Positions 19,176 to 29,853 of a stretch of 64,000 nt of DNA are shown here, piece after piece (position 1 is the stretch's first letter; each line of letters starts with the position of its first letter). Location of the stretch: positions 1-64,000 of the forward strand of contig JAQUMH010000012.1 of the NCBI GenBank assembly GCA_028718185.1, in the 5' to 3' direction. Under the pieces are notes generated by a model. The model saw only the letters and a program-made list of their open reading frames with translations. It did no database searches and was not told the DNA's origin. This DNA comes from Elusimicrobiota bacterium. Its GTDB lineage: Bacteria; Elusimicrobiota; UBA8919. A program made the translations under genes and the position numbers.

Positions 19176-22100
19176 ATGAAAAAATATATTTCAATCACGT
19201 TTATCTGGATTGTTTTTCTTGCCTGTATTTCCGCTGTTTATGGACAGGAATTAGATATGGATGAATGGCAGCAGATAAGAAAACAGAAAGAAGAAAAAAC
19301 GTTTAGTGAAGAAACAATAAATACTGCCAAACCTGAATCATTTCAGGCAAGTTCAACTACGATTACTTCCGAGCCGACATTACCTCCAATACTTTCCGAA
19401 GGAATAGAACTTCCTTATGATTCAAAACTTGCGATTTCGGGCAGGAAGTTTATCGGTATGAAATTTTCAGTCTCAAAATATCTCAATAAGAGGGATGACG
19501 GTAGAACAGAACCGACAGCTGCCGGGTTTGAACTGGACCAGCAGCTTCAAGTTAGGGTTAAGGGGACGGTTAAAAAGAAAATTTCCGTGAATGTTGATTA
19601 TGACGATACGGTTGAAAGTAAAAAAGATATTTCTATTATGTATCAGGGTGATCCTGATGAATTTGTACAGCAGGCAGCATTTGGTGATATTACACTTTCG
19701 CTTCCCGGAACAGAATTTGTTTCGTACGATAAGGCAGCATTTGGTGCTATGGCAAAGCTAAAATATAAGAATGCCAACATGTACGGAGTTTTTTCAAGGA
19801 CAAAAGGTACAACTGAAACAAAACGATTTCATGGTTCAACTACATTTGAAAAGAAAGATATTTATGATATATCGTATCAAAGAAGAAAGTATTATAGGTT
19901 GACGCTTGATTCATCTCAGCTCCCGATTAAACCGGGTAGCGAAAGGATTTACATTGATGATAAAAATGCGCAAAATAATACCATCCTTACTTCTACAATT
20001 ACAGCATGGGATGTTAATGCGTCTACCATAATTGTTTTGACGGCGGAATTGGTTTATCCCGGCAGCGACTATACTGTAGATTATGAAAGAGGGATTGTGG
20101 TTTTTAGAAAAACAATTGCCCAGAATTATGTTATTGTAGTGGATTATGAGAAAAAAGATGGAACAAGAGCTGTCAAAGGCAACCCATTAGATTCCTATCA
20201 AATAATAAAAGATGAAAATGAAGCGCTTAAATATGAACTGAAAAATTATTACTCAATAGGACGTACTAAAATTATAAGAGATGACAACAGAAATAACTTT
20301 ATTTTAAAAATATTGGATTTAGCGCGTATAGAAAAACCAGACGTTGCTCAGTATCCGACAAATGTAGAAGTTGACTTTGAAGCAGGGACTTTTAGATTTA
20401 CTGACTCGGCAGGAAATGATAAAGAACCATTCCCGTCAAGTACATATGAAAACACGCCGACCCGCAATTATATTATTTACACCGAATATAGGTACCGCAC
20501 AAAATCTTATCTTGTAAAACCCAACATAGTTCCGCTATCGGAAAAAATTCTAATGGATGGGGTACCTATTAATCGTGATACAGATTATTTTATGGACTAC
20601 GATTCCGGTTTTATTACTTTTTTGAATGAAGAGAGAATTAGTGATTCAACGCTTATAGATATAACATATGAATGGATGCCTTTCGGCGGACAGATGGATC
20701 AAACAGTCATTGGACTTCGTGGTGAGTATGCACCTTTTAATAATTTTTCGTTTGGCTCAACGTTCTTATATAATTTCCCTGCAAAACCATTAACCTCTCC
20801 GGATGTGCATTCAACTCCGGAAAGTATTTCTGTATATGAATTTGATTCCAGAACAACATTCGCTAATTTACCGCTTAAACCTTCTTTTTCAGGTGAATAT
20901 GCTGGAAGTATTAAGAATCCAAATATTTTTGGTAATGCACTTATTGATAATATGGAAGGCATTAAACAAGCGGATACAATGACTACTGATAAGAATTATT
21001 GGAAATATTCTGCAAATATTTCGGCAGAAGTTACAGCGAATAGTTCTCTTTATTGGGAAAACATAGATGTAAGAATGGGTGATATTAACTCTTCAACTTC
21101 TCAGGATGAGATAGAGACGAAAAAACAAGTATTATATGTTGCCTACAAACTCAATTCAAACAGAGAAGCATCAATTGTTTATCCTATTTCGCGGCTTGGA
21201 GTGGACTATACAAAAAAACTTTTTTTAGATTTTTGGATGTATGGTAACAGTATTGGTAGTTCCGGTGATGAAATTACAATCAGTCTCGGTTCGTTAAACG
21301 AGGATGCCGACGGTGATGGTATATTAGAGACTGAAGATAAAAATTCTGACGGTATTTTAAATCCGGGTGAGGATGTGGGAATTCCCTTTCATCATCCTGA
21401 TGGAAGTATTACTATTATTGGAGCGAACAACGGCAAGATTGATACTGAAGATCTTGATGGTGACGGTATATTGAGAAGAAAAGATTTAATTTTGGGCAGT
21501 TTTGATATGTCAAACTTTGTCAATACGGATGGTTCTATCGGATTTAAGGATGAAACTGGTACAGTTTATAAGAATATTTCATGGACAGGATGGAAACATT
21601 TTGTATTACCGCTCGGTGATACAGCAACATGGGAAGCGGTAAAACAAATTCGGTTAACTATAAAATCACCGCTTGGGAATTCAAATGTTACTAATGTTCA
21701 ATTTACCGATATATCAATTGTAGGGAATAAATGGGAAAAACCAACCGTTTATGGAACCGGAATTAACAATATGATGACTGCTACGGCAATTAATAATGTT
21801 GATAATATCGGTTACACTCCATTATATAGTCAATTTCCCTCACTTTATACAGATCTTTATAATCTTGCAAAAAAGGATTTAACGGGGAAAAAGGAACAGG
21901 CACTTTCTTTGAAGTATACACTTGAAAGCGGTTCAACAGCAACTACAAAAACTGTTTTTGCGAGTGCTGCTAATTATTCAAATCATAAAAAACTGACATA
22001 TTTTTTATGGGGTAATAATTCAGGTGGAGCTGTATTTTCTATGCAAATTGGAGCTGATTCGGCATATTATGAACATACTATAGTCCCGGACTGGGTTGGC

Positions 22101-24305
22101 TGGAAAAAAATTGTTTTGGAGCTTGTTGATATAAATAAAGATGCTAAACCGGATACAATTATTGCAAGCGAGGGTACAATTAAGGTTATAGGTAAACCAG
22201 CACTTACTAATATATCCCAAATAAAACTTCTTGTAAAAAATACAACTGGTTCAAAAATCGAGAATGGCGAAATTTGGGTTGATGAAATTTATTTAGATGA
22301 AGCATGGCAAATGTCCGGTTATGCACATAGGGAAAATGCTGATTTTTCAATTCCTGGCTGGGCAACATTTGGGGCAAAATATAAATATATAGATCGCGAT
22401 TTTCAAACGCTAACTACGCAAATTGCAAATCGTGATTATGAAGAGATGTCAGGTTATTTAAATATGCCTCAAATATGGTTTTTAAAACCATCGTTTTTAA
22501 ATTGGATTTCTATTCCGCTGAATACATCTGTTTCAAAGATACTTACAGTAACACCGTCAGCAGTACAAACGGGGGATACAAATCTTGTTTCAATTTTAGA
22601 TGAGGGAAAAGTTACAACAGTTACAGGTAACGGTTCCACTTCAATTACAATCCAAAAATTTCCACGGATCGGTGCATCATATTCAAAATCAATCACGGAA
22701 ACAAACCTTACATCTCAACGTGATGAAACCAACTCTTATAGTGGTACTTTTGATTATACAAATCCGCTGAAACTTTATGTTACGCCAAATGATTTATCAG
22801 CATCATATTCAAGATCAAATTCATATTTAGGTAGACCGCAAAGAAAAGTTGTGAATTTCGGGGATTTGCTTGGCCAAACAACAAGCTGGTATTTCCTGAC
22901 GTATACGGATAATTATTCCGGCAGGACATCTTTTACACCATTAAATTGGATGGATGATTGGATAGGCATAAAACCGTTTTCGAATCTTTCATTAACGCCA
23001 AATTATAAGTATACTATCACACAAGAACGAAAACGATTAATATTTGATGAAGAAACAAAGTATCCCAAAAATGATAGTCAGGCAGCATCGTTAGCAACCT
23101 CATTCCGTATTTTCTCCTGGTTCCAACCCGCTGCCTCTTACAATTCAAATATAAACCAGACATATAATTTAATAACTTCAACTACCGGTAATGTTACAAC
23201 TAATACAAAAAGTATTGACAGGACAGCCGGCGGAAATGTTTCAGTTTCGTTATCTTCAAGAGATATTATTAATTTCAAACCAATGAATTCGCTTTCACTA
23301 AATTCTTCATATGAAATAGCCGATGGGGATTCTTATGAAAATGTAAGAAATGAAATATACATTTATAATAAATTATGGATAAGAGATTTCATGGTATTTG
23401 AAGATACCGGAACAAAACGGAGATCATATACTATTTCAGATACTATAAGGGAAAATGCGAGGTGGGCGCCATTTGAATTTATAGATTTCCAGGGACGGCT
23501 CACGCCTATAAAATCCATAATGACAACTTCCGCGTATTCAAAAACAGATAGAAGAAATGATACTACCGGGACAACGAGCCGATCTGTTACGCTGAACTGG
23601 CCGGATATTAGTGCAGGAATATCAGAAACGGAAAAGTTTTTTTTCGTTGAAAAATATGTAACTGATACACAAGTCAACTTAAGATATACAAAAAGGATTA
23701 CGGATGATTATGCGTTTAGCAGAAAAATAAAATATGACCAGTCAATAGCTACCTCGTATGATTACAGGTTTAATTTTATAAAAAAGTTTGATTGTTTCAC
23801 TTCATATAGCCTTACCACAAATTTGAGTGAAGATATAAGTCAGAATAGGATTATGGGTGATGGAAAATCGCAAACGGCAGCATTTCAGGTTGGCTATAGA
23901 TATAAAGACTGGCGATTTACTCCGCGCTATGACTGGCAAAATAACTTTGAAGTTGATGGAACACCTAAAGTAACAAAGGATTCTGTAAATCAAACTTATT
24001 CAGTGGGTGTAAACTATGATGTTTCCAAACCCATTTTGTGGAAATTACCATTTTCGTCAATAGTAATAGATCTTAAAAATCGTTTTACTTTGACGAGTAA
24101 TTTAAGATATGCTACAAATACTGATAAAATAGTAGATGTTAATAACACCGATACATATTCTTTATCACTAAGCGGAGATTATTCTATTTCCGATAATTTG
24201 CAGATAAATTTAGGTTCTTCCGGTTCTTATTTTAAAAATAGAAAAAGAAAGCAGGATAATTATTATTCTTTCGACATTTCTTCTTCGCTTACTATTACTT
24301 TCTAA
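19176..24305 (+). CDS. SprA-like giant outer-membrane/periplasmic protein
   Basis: 1709 residues from the ATG at 19176, chosen for its tidy signal peptide (ending VYGQE); an in-frame ATG lies at 19125 and neither has a ribosome site. The N-terminal ISGRKFIGMKFS, the long series of beta strands (VRVKGTVKKKISVNVDYD, SAAFGAM-like repeats) and an acidic calcium-binding-like part (DADGDGIL, DLDGDGIL; about residues 710-770) match the SprA/Sov family. In Bacteroidota SprA is the very large outer-membrane barrel through which type IX substrates leave. Here the protein is shorter than the roughly 2400 residues of Flavobacterium SprA. It ends in SLTITF, with an aromatic last residue. The PorV-like genes nearby support a shared system. 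By eye the family call is good, but a profile search is needed. Confidence 0.8.
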   Translation: MKKYISITFIWIVFLACISAVYGQELDMDEWQQIRKQKEEKTFSEETINTAKPESFQASSTTITSEPTLPPILSEGIELPYDSKLAISGRKFIGMKFSVSKYLNKRDDGRTEPTAAGFELDQQLQVRVKGTVKKKISVNVDYDDTVESKKDISIMYQGDPDEFVQQAAFGDITLSLPGTEFVSYDKAAFGAMAKLKYKNANMYGVFSRTKGTTETKRFHGSTTFEKKDIYDISYQRRKYYRLTLDSSQLPIKPGSERIYIDDKNAQNNTILTSTITAWDVNASTIIVLTAELVYPGSDYTVDYERGIVVFRKTIAQNYVIVVDYEKKDGTRAVKGNPLDSYQIIKDENEALKYELKNYYSIGRTKIIRDDNRNNFILKILDLARIEKPDVAQYPTNVEVDFEAGTFRFTDSAGNDKEPFPSSTYENTPTRNYIIYTEYRYRTKSYLVKPNIVPLSEKILMDGVPINRDTDYFMDYDSGFITFLNEERISDSTLIDITYEWMPFGGQMDQTVIGLRGEYAPFNNFSFGSTFLYNFPAKPLTSPDVHSTPESISVYEFDSRTTFANLPLKPSFSGEYAGSIKNPNIFGNALIDNMEGIKQADTMTTDKNYWKYSANISAEVTANSSLYWENIDVRMGDINSSTSQDEIETKKQVLYVAYKLNSNREASIVYPISRLGVDYTKKLFLDFWMYGNSIGSSGDEITISLGSLNEDADGDGILETEDKNSDGILNPGEDVGIPFHHPDGSITIIGANNGKIDTEDLDGDGILRRKDLILGSFDMSNFVNTDGSIGFKDETGTVYKNISWTGWKHFVLPLGDTATWEAVKQIRLTIKSPLGNSNVTNVQFTDISIVGNKWEKPTVYGTGINNMMTATAINNVDNIGYTPLYSQFPSLYTDLYNLAKKDLTGKKEQALSLKYTLESGSTATTKTVFASAANYSNHKKLTYFLWGNNSGGAVFSMQIGADSAYYEHTIVPDWVGWKKIVLELVDINKDAKPDTIIASEGTIKVIGKPALTNISQIKLLVKNTTGSKIENGEIWVDEIYLDEAWQMSGYAHRENADFSIPGWATFGAKYKYIDRDFQTLTTQIANRDYEEMSGYLNMPQIWFLKPSFLNWISIPLNTSVSKILTVTPSAVQTGDTNLVSILDEGKVTTVTGNGSTSITIQKFPRIGASYSKSITETNLTSQRDETNSYSGTFDYTNPLKLYVTPNDLSASYSRSNSYLGRPQRKVVNFGDLLGQTTSWYFLTYTDNYSGRTSFTPLNWMDDWIGIKPFSNLSLTPNYKYTITQERKRLIFDEETKYPKNDSQAASLATSFRIFSWFQPAASYNSNINQTYNLITSTTGNVTTNTKSIDRTAGGNVSVSLSSRDIINFKPMNSLSLNSSYEIADGDSYENVRNEIYIYNKLWIRDFMVFEDTGTKRRSYTISDTIRENARWAPFEFIDFQGRLTPIKSIMTTSAYSKTDRRNDTTGTTSRSVTLNWPDISAGISETEKFFFVEKYVTDTQVNLRYTKRITDDYAFSRKIKYDQSIATSYDYRFNFIKKFDCFTSYSLTTNLSEDISQNRIMGDGKSQTAAFQVGYRYKDWRFTPRYDWQNNFEVDGTPKVTKDSVNQTYSVGVNYDVSKPILWKLPFSSIVIDLKNRFTLTSNLRYATNTDKIVDVNNTDTYSLSLSGDYSISDNLQINLGSSGSYFKNRKRKQDNYYSFDISSSLTITF

Positions 24306-24313
24306 TTTTTTAC

Positions 24314-24342
24314 TTGACCCGATACTTAAATTTATGTATCAT
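24314..24342 (+). promoter_or_regulatory. Probable promoter of gap
   Basis: TTGACC (24314-24319) and TATCAT (24337-24342) with 17-base spacing. The start would be near 24349, giving a leader of about 95 bases that contains only AT-rich imperfect repeats. Confidence 0.5.
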
Positions 24343-24418
24343 GTACGGCGTTAGTTAATATTTTTATTAAGTGAGATTAATGAAATTAAAAATTAAATAG
24401 CAAGATTAGGTTTTCTGA

Positions 24419-25489
<1,071 letters not shown>

Positions 25490-25490
25490 T

Positions 25491-25608
25491 CGCTCACAAG
25501 CAAATTTTTTTGAGACGCTCGTTTGCTACTCGCTCTGCAATTTGCTCCTGGAACGAAAAGGTCGCAAATTGAGGCTCTTCAAAAATTTCTTGCTTCGCTC
25601 CGCGATGA
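25491..25608. repeat. R3 intercistronic repeat, copy 1
   Basis: Starts one base after the gap stop. GCAAATTTTTTTGAGACGCTC at the left is loosely inverted against the right end (CTCTTCAAAAATTTCTTGC), and CAATTTGC/GCAAATTG pair in the middle. Copies lie at 29133, 43525 and 47018, with a diverged one at 26897. Confidence 0.85.
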
Positions 25609-25623
25609 CTAGAGGAGGAGGCG

Positions 25624-25700
25624 GTGAATAGGTAGATAAGCGGATAAGGTGATAAGAGAAGTATTCTTATCCACTAACCTGCTTACCCGCTTATCCGCTG
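25624..25700. repeat. Inverted repeat before pgk (GATAAGCGGATAAG units)
   Basis: AGATAAGCGGATAAGG on the left is matched by CTTACCCGCTTATCCGC on the right. An in-frame extension upstream of the true pgk start is made of this repeat and is not protein-coding by similarity. Confidence 0.7.
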
Positions 25701-25708
25701 AAGTAATT

Positions 25709-26896
25709 ATGACGAAACTTACGATTCGGGATGTTGATTTGAAAGGTAAGAAGGTTTTGATGCGGGTTGATTATAATGTGCCGTTGGATAAGTCACAGAA
25801 CATCACCGATGACACGAGAATAAAAGAATCAATTCCTACTATAAAATATCTTATTGATAATGGTTGCAAAATTATTTTATGCTCTCATTTAGGCAGACCG
25901 AAAGGTAAGGTTGCCCTGGAATTTTCATTAAAGCCGGTTGCTAAGAGATTAGCGGAATTGCTGAAAATAGATGTAAAATTTGCGCCGGATTGTATTGGTG
26001 AAGAAGTTAAGAAACTTGCTTCCGGTTTGAAACCTAAAGAGATTTTGTTGCTTGAAAATCTCAGGTTTCATCCTGAAGAAGAAAAGAACGATGAAAAATT
26101 TGCAAAACAGCTTTCGGAACTTGCAGATTTTTTTGTTCAGGACGCTTTTGGAACAGTTCATCGTGCCCACGCATCAACAGCCGGTGTGAATAGATATTTA
26201 CCTTCAGCAGCAGGTTTTTTACTTGAGAAAGAGATAAAATATCTTGGCGATACGTTGCAAAACCCGAAAAGACCGTTCATAGCTATTCTTGGCGGTGCAA
26301 AAGTTTCTGATAAAATTAGTGTAATTGAAAATCTTATAAAAAAAGTTGACGCAATTTTAATCGGTGGTGCGATGGCTTACACTTTTTTGAAAGCACAGGG
26401 AATATCGATTGGTAAATCCCTTGTTGAAGAAGATAAACTAAATTTAGCGAAAGATCTGATGAAAAAAGCCGGCAAAATTCAGTTTTTACTTCCGATTGAC
26501 CATATAATAGCTGATAAAGTTGATGCAAGTGCAAATGTCGAAGAAACAAAAAGTATTGATATAAAAGATGGTTGGATGGGTGTTGACATCGGCTCGACAA
26601 CAATAACAAAATACAGCAGTGTTATTAAATCGGCAAAAACTATCGTTCTTAACGGTCCTATGGGTGTGTTTGAGATTGATAAATTTGCTAAAGGAACAAA
26701 CGCAGTTGTTTGTGCAATTGCCGAAGCCACATTAAAAGGTGCGATTTCAATCATAGGTGGCGGCGACAGTGTTTCTGCTGTTAAAAAAGCCGGTGTTTCA
26801 GATAAGGTTTCACATATTTCTACCGGTGGCGGTGCTTCGCTGGAGTTTTTAGAAGGCAAAGACTTACCGGGAATCGCAGCATTAAAGGATAAATAG
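25709..26896 (+). CDS. pgk: Phosphoglycerate kinase
   Basis: 395 residues. I start at the ATG at 25709 because [25 protein letters not shown] is the family's N terminus; the longer frame from 25649 is encoded by an inverted repeat. Substrate motifs [10 protein letters not shown] and the C-terminal [13 protein letters not shown] and [13 protein letters not shown] are intact. It makes ATP from 1,3-bisphosphoglycerate. It is the second gene of the gap-pgk pair. Confidence 0.97.
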   Translation: MTKLTIRDVDLKGKKVLMRVDYNVPLDKSQNITDDTRIKESIPTIKYLIDNGCKIILCSHLGRPKGKVALEFSLKPVAKRLAELLKIDVKFAPDCIGEEVKKLASGLKPKEILLLENLRFHPEEEKNDEKFAKQLSELADFFVQDAFGTVHRAHASTAGVNRYLPSAAGFLLEKEIKYLGDTLQNPKRPFIAILGGAKVSDKISVIENLIKKVDAILIGGAMAYTFLKAQGISIGKSLVEEDKLNLAKDLMKKAGKIQFLLPIDHIIADKVDASANVEETKSIDIKDGWMGVDIGSTTITKYSSVIKSAKTIVLNGPMGVFEIDKFAKGTNAVVCAIAEATLKGAISIIGGGDSVSAVKKAGVSDKVSHISTGGGASLEFLEGKDLPGIAALKDK

Positions 26897-27055
26897 TCTC
26901 GCTCGGGAATTGTCTCGCAGAACCGTGTTCCCGACGTAACGTCGGGACACTCTGTCTCACTCGTTCCGCTGAATGTGTAAGCGGAACTCCGTGAAGTTCT
27001 GCTCAACAACTCCCTCGCTCCGCGATTGAAAGATTCTTCAAAAATTTGTTGCTTT
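26897..27055. repeat. R3-related composite repeat after pgk
   Basis: Begins right at the pgk stop (CTCGCTCGGGAA) and ends with CTTCAAAAATTTGTTGC, as in R3, but the centre is replaced by GTTCCCGACG/CGTCGGGAC and GTTCCGCTGAATG/AAGCGGAAC hairpins. It is probably a rearranged or nested R3 copy. Confidence 0.6.
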
Positions 27056-27102
27056 GTTTTGAAATTTAAAGGATATTAAAAACAAATGAAAGGTAAATAA
27101 CA

Positions 27103-27816
27103 ATGAGTTTAATAAATCGGATAAAAAATGAAGTAAGGGCGTTACGGGATATTGTTTATTATAAAATGTATTATTCCCCAAAGTCCGAAAAAGACATTGT
27201 AAGAAATTTTCATAAACTTTATTATGATTCCAATGTCATGCACAAGACTTGGCGTAATACATATTGGCTGGGTGTTCGTGCATTAAAATGTCCGTTGGAT
27301 CTTTGGATATACCAGGAAATTATTTATGAACAGAAACCGGATGTAATAATAGAAACCGGAACTGCGAACGGCGGCAGTGCACGGTATTTGGCTACAATGT
27401 GTGATTTTGTAAATAACGGAAAAATTATTACTGTGGATATTGAAAATGTTGCCAACCGTCCCCAGCATAAAAGAATACAATATTTACTGGGTTCGTCTAT
27501 TTCCAAAGAAATTGTCGAACAGATAAAAAAGCAGATAAGCGATAAGGATAAAGTGATGGTTATACTGGATTCCGACCATAGGAAAGACCATGTCCTTGAA
27601 GAATTAAAAATTTACAGCAAATTTGTCACGAAAGGCAGTTATTTGATTGTAGAAGACAGCAATGTAAACGGACATCCGGTGAATATTTCTTTTGGTCCCG
27701 GTCCATATGAGGCAATTGAAGAATTTTTAAAAGAAAATAAAAATTTCGTTATCGACGAAGAAAAAGAAAAATTTTTAATGACATTTAATCCCAGCGGTTA
27801 CCTGAGAAAGATATAA
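27103..27816 (+). CDS. CmcI-type (cephalosporin hydroxylase family) methyltransferase
   Basis: 237 residues. The AdoMet-binding motif IIETGTANGGSARYLA (about residues 83-98), then KIITVDIE, VILDSDHRKDHVLEEL, VEDSNVNGHPV and GPGPYEAIEEFL, are characteristic of the CmcI/cephalosporin hydroxylase family. This is a class I methyltransferase fold often found in sugar or secondary-metabolite clusters. The substrate is unknown; despite the family name no beta-lactam role is implied. AAAGG precedes the ATG by 9 bases. It stands alone between glycolytic genes. Confidence 0.82.
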   Translation: MSLINRIKNEVRALRDIVYYKMYYSPKSEKDIVRNFHKLYYDSNVMHKTWRNTYWLGVRALKCPLDLWIYQEIIYEQKPDVIIETGTANGGSARYLATMCDFVNNGKIITVDIENVANRPQHKRIQYLLGSSISKEIVEQIKKQISDKDKVMVILDSDHRKDHVLEELKIYSKFVTKGSYLIVEDSNVNGHPVNISFGPGPYEAIEEFLKENKNFVIDEEKEKFLMTFNPSGYLRKI

Positions 27817-27925
27817 TAGGGAAATCGAGAACGGTTGTTAATGCCAACTAAACAGGCAACTCTTTTGGTTTTATTATTTCATTACACATAGCACAAAACA
27901 CATTACACAATAAGTGAGGAAAAAG

Positions 27926-29128
27926 ATGATTGAACAGGAATTTTTAAAAAAACTAACTGTAAAAACGGATACAAAAATTGTGCTTGTTGTAATGGATGGG
28001 TTAGGCGGGCTTCAAAATGAAAGTGGTAAAACAGAACTTGAAGCGGCAAACCATCCCAATTTAGATAATCTCGCTAAAATTTCAATATGCGGTTTATCAG
28101 ACCCCATTTCACCTGGAATTACTCCCGGCAGCGGGCCTGCGCACCTTTCACTTTTTGGTTACGACCCGTTAAGACATGAAATCGGTCGCGGGCTTCTAGA
28201 TACGCTTGGGATAGATTTTGAATTTACCGTTAACGACATGGCAGCACGGGGAAATTATTGTACAGTCGACGATAAAGATATAATTACTGACCGTCGTGCC
28301 GGGCGGATTTCAACCGACAAAAATATAGAACTTTGTAAGAAACTTGACGGTATGGAAATTGACGGAATAAAAATATTTGTAAGACCTGTCAAAGAACACA
28401 GGTTTTCAGTAATTTTCAGGGGTAAGGATTTATCTGACAAGCTTTTAGATTCCGACCCGCAAAAAGAGGGATTAAAACCGCCGGACGTTGTTGTTATAGA
28501 TAAATCTGCTGTCCGTTCTGCAGAAATTGTCAATAAATTTATCCGGAAAACGAAAGAGATTTTAAAAAATGACCATCCTGCTAATATGGTTTTGCTTCGC
28601 GGATTTTCTAAAATGGTTAATTTACCGAAATTTCAGGAAGTTTATAAACTTACGCCTGCCTGTATTGCTTTATATCCTATGTATAAAGGTCTTGCCCGGT
28701 TATGCGGTATGGAAGTTGTAAAAGCGGGTGATACCATAGAAACGGAATTTTCAACATTGAAAGAAAATTTTTCAAAGTATGATTTCTTCTACATGCATAT
28801 AAAACAGACGGATTCTTCAGGTGAAGACGGCGATTTTGCGAGAAAAGTAAAAGTGATTGAACAAGTTGATAAATCAATACCCGTATTGACAAGTTTAAAC
28901 CCTGATGTTATAATAGTAACCGGAGACCATTCTACACCTGCAGTGAATAGCGGTCATTCCTGGCACCCGGTACCTTTATTAATTTATTCTAAAAAATGTA
29001 GGTTTGATAAAGTTGAAAGGTTCGCGGAAATGGATTGTATTTCCGGAGGTTTAGGAAGAATTTCAGCAAGAGACGTAATGCCGCTGGCGCTTGCGAATGC
29101 AGGAAAATTATTGAAATATGGCGCATAG
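27926..29128 (+). CDS. apgM: Cofactor-independent phosphoglycerate mutase, archaeal type
   Basis: 400 residues from the ATG at 27926. A GTG at 27914 would give four more residues, but GAGG at 27916-27919 is an ideal ribosome site for the ATG. VLVVMDGLGGL (first metal aspartate), TPGSGPAHLSLFGYDP (catalytic serine region) and the C-terminal VTGDHSTPAVNSGHSWHPVPLL (metal histidines) define the ApgM branch of the alkaline-phosphatase superfamily. It interconverts 3- and 2-phosphoglycerate. With gap and pgk it covers the lower glycolysis steps in this stretch. Confidence 0.95.
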   Translation: MIEQEFLKKLTVKTDTKIVLVVMDGLGGLQNESGKTELEAANHPNLDNLAKISICGLSDPISPGITPGSGPAHLSLFGYDPLRHEIGRGLLDTLGIDFEFTVNDMAARGNYCTVDDKDIITDRRAGRISTDKNIELCKKLDGMEIDGIKIFVRPVKEHRFSVIFRGKDLSDKLLDSDPQKEGLKPPDVVVIDKSAVRSAEIVNKFIRKTKEILKNDHPANMVLLRGFSKMVNLPKFQEVYKLTPACIALYPMYKGLARLCGMEVVKAGDTIETEFSTLKENFSKYDFFYMHIKQTDSSGEDGDFARKVKVIEQVDKSIPVLTSLNPDVIIVTGDHSTPAVNSGHSWHPVPLLIYSKKCRFDKVERFAEMDCISGGLGRISARDVMPLALANAGKLLKYGA

Positions 29129-29132
29129 ATAT

Positions 29133-29245
29133 CGCTCGGGAACAAATTTTTTTGAAACGCTCATTAGAACTCGCTCTGCAATTTGCTCCTGGAACAAATA
29201 AGTTGCAAATTGAAGTTCTGCAAAAATTTTTCCCTCGCTGCGATA
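29133..29245. repeat. R3 intercistronic repeat, copy 2
   Basis: Starts 5 bases after the apgM stop and ends 15 bases before the secG ATG. The CAATTTGC/GCAAATTG central stem is intact. A TTG-started frame through it into secG is an artefact. Confidence 0.85.
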
Positions 29246-29260
29246 AAAGGAATAAAAAAT

Positions 29261-29602
29261 ATGTATGGATTTATTTTGACGGTTCACATTATAGTAAGTG
29301 TTGGGTTGATTTTGGTTGTGCTTTTACAGGCTGGAAAGGGAGCGGGTATTTCCGGGCTTTTTGGCGGTGGCGGTAATGAAGCTGTGTTTGGTGGTAATAC
29401 TACGCCTGGGATTATCAAAAAAACTACCACTACCATGGCAGTGGTATTTATGATAACATCGCTATTACTGACAATTGTTGCTGTCCGAACAAGGGGCAGG
29501 TCACTAGCTGAAAAAATACCGATAGCTTCTCAAAAACCGCAATCAGCACAACCGGCAGCACCAACAGCGGCACCAACAACTCCTGCCCAACCTAAGAAAT
29601 AA
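29261..29602 (+). CDS. secG: Preprotein translocase subunit SecG
   Basis: 113 residues from the ATG at 29261 (AAAAGG 10 bases before). Two membrane helices (about 1-22 and 55-75) flank the conserved loop LLQAGKGAGISGLFGGGGNEAVFGG, the SecG signature. It is an accessory subunit of the SecYEG channel. The C terminus is a low-complexity Pro/Ala/Thr/Gln tail ending in PKK, longer than usual. It lies immediately before a tRNA-Leu gene. Confidence 0.93.
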   Translation: MYGFILTVHIIVSVGLILVVLLQAGKGAGISGLFGGGGNEAVFGGNTTPGIIKKTTTTMAVVFMITSLLLTIVAVRTRGRSLAEKIPIASQKPQSAQPAAPTAAPTTPAQPKK

Positions 29603-29617
29603 TTTAGAATTAATTTT

Positions 29618-29699
29618 GCTGGGGTGGCGGAATTGGCATACGCGCACGTTTGAGGGGCGTGTTCCGAAAGGAATGCGGGTTCAAGTCCCGCCCCCAGCA
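29618..29699 (+). tRNA. tRNA-Leu (GAG anticodon)
   Basis: Acceptor arms GCTGGGG (29618-29624) and CCCCAGC (29692-29698) pair perfectly, with A as discriminator; CCA is not encoded. The D-arm, an anticodon stem CACGT/GCGTG around the loop TTGAGGG (anticodon GAG), the long variable arm TTCCGAAAGGAA and the T-loop GGTTCAAGTCC are all present. The long variable arm confirms a class II leucine tRNA. Confidence 0.96.
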
Positions 29700-29777
29700 G
29701 TTAAATAAAGATAAAGTATATTTTTTTGCAGAAATTATAATCCTTAACTTTGATTTTTAAGTGTAGGGATTTTTTTA

Positions 29778-29806
29778 TTGTAAAAATGGGAAAAATATGG
29801 TATGAT
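29778..29806 (+). promoter_or_regulatory. Probable promoter of the yebC-ruv operon
   Basis: TTGTAA (29778-29783) and TATGAT (29801-29806) with 17-base spacing; the start would fall near 29813, leaving a leader of about 40 bases ending in GGGGGA. Confidence 0.5.
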
Positions 29807-29853
29807 TACCTTGTAAAGGTGTAAATATTTATTTATAGTATTTGGGGGAAAAT

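Noticed and set aside
25649-25708. 20-residue N-terminal extension of pgk
   Set aside because: It is encoded by an inverted repeat and precedes the family's usual N terminus.
26479-27009. 176-residue reading frame on the minus strand over pgk
   Set aside because: It is the antisense shadow of a conserved kinase, and its N terminus lies in the repeat after pgk.
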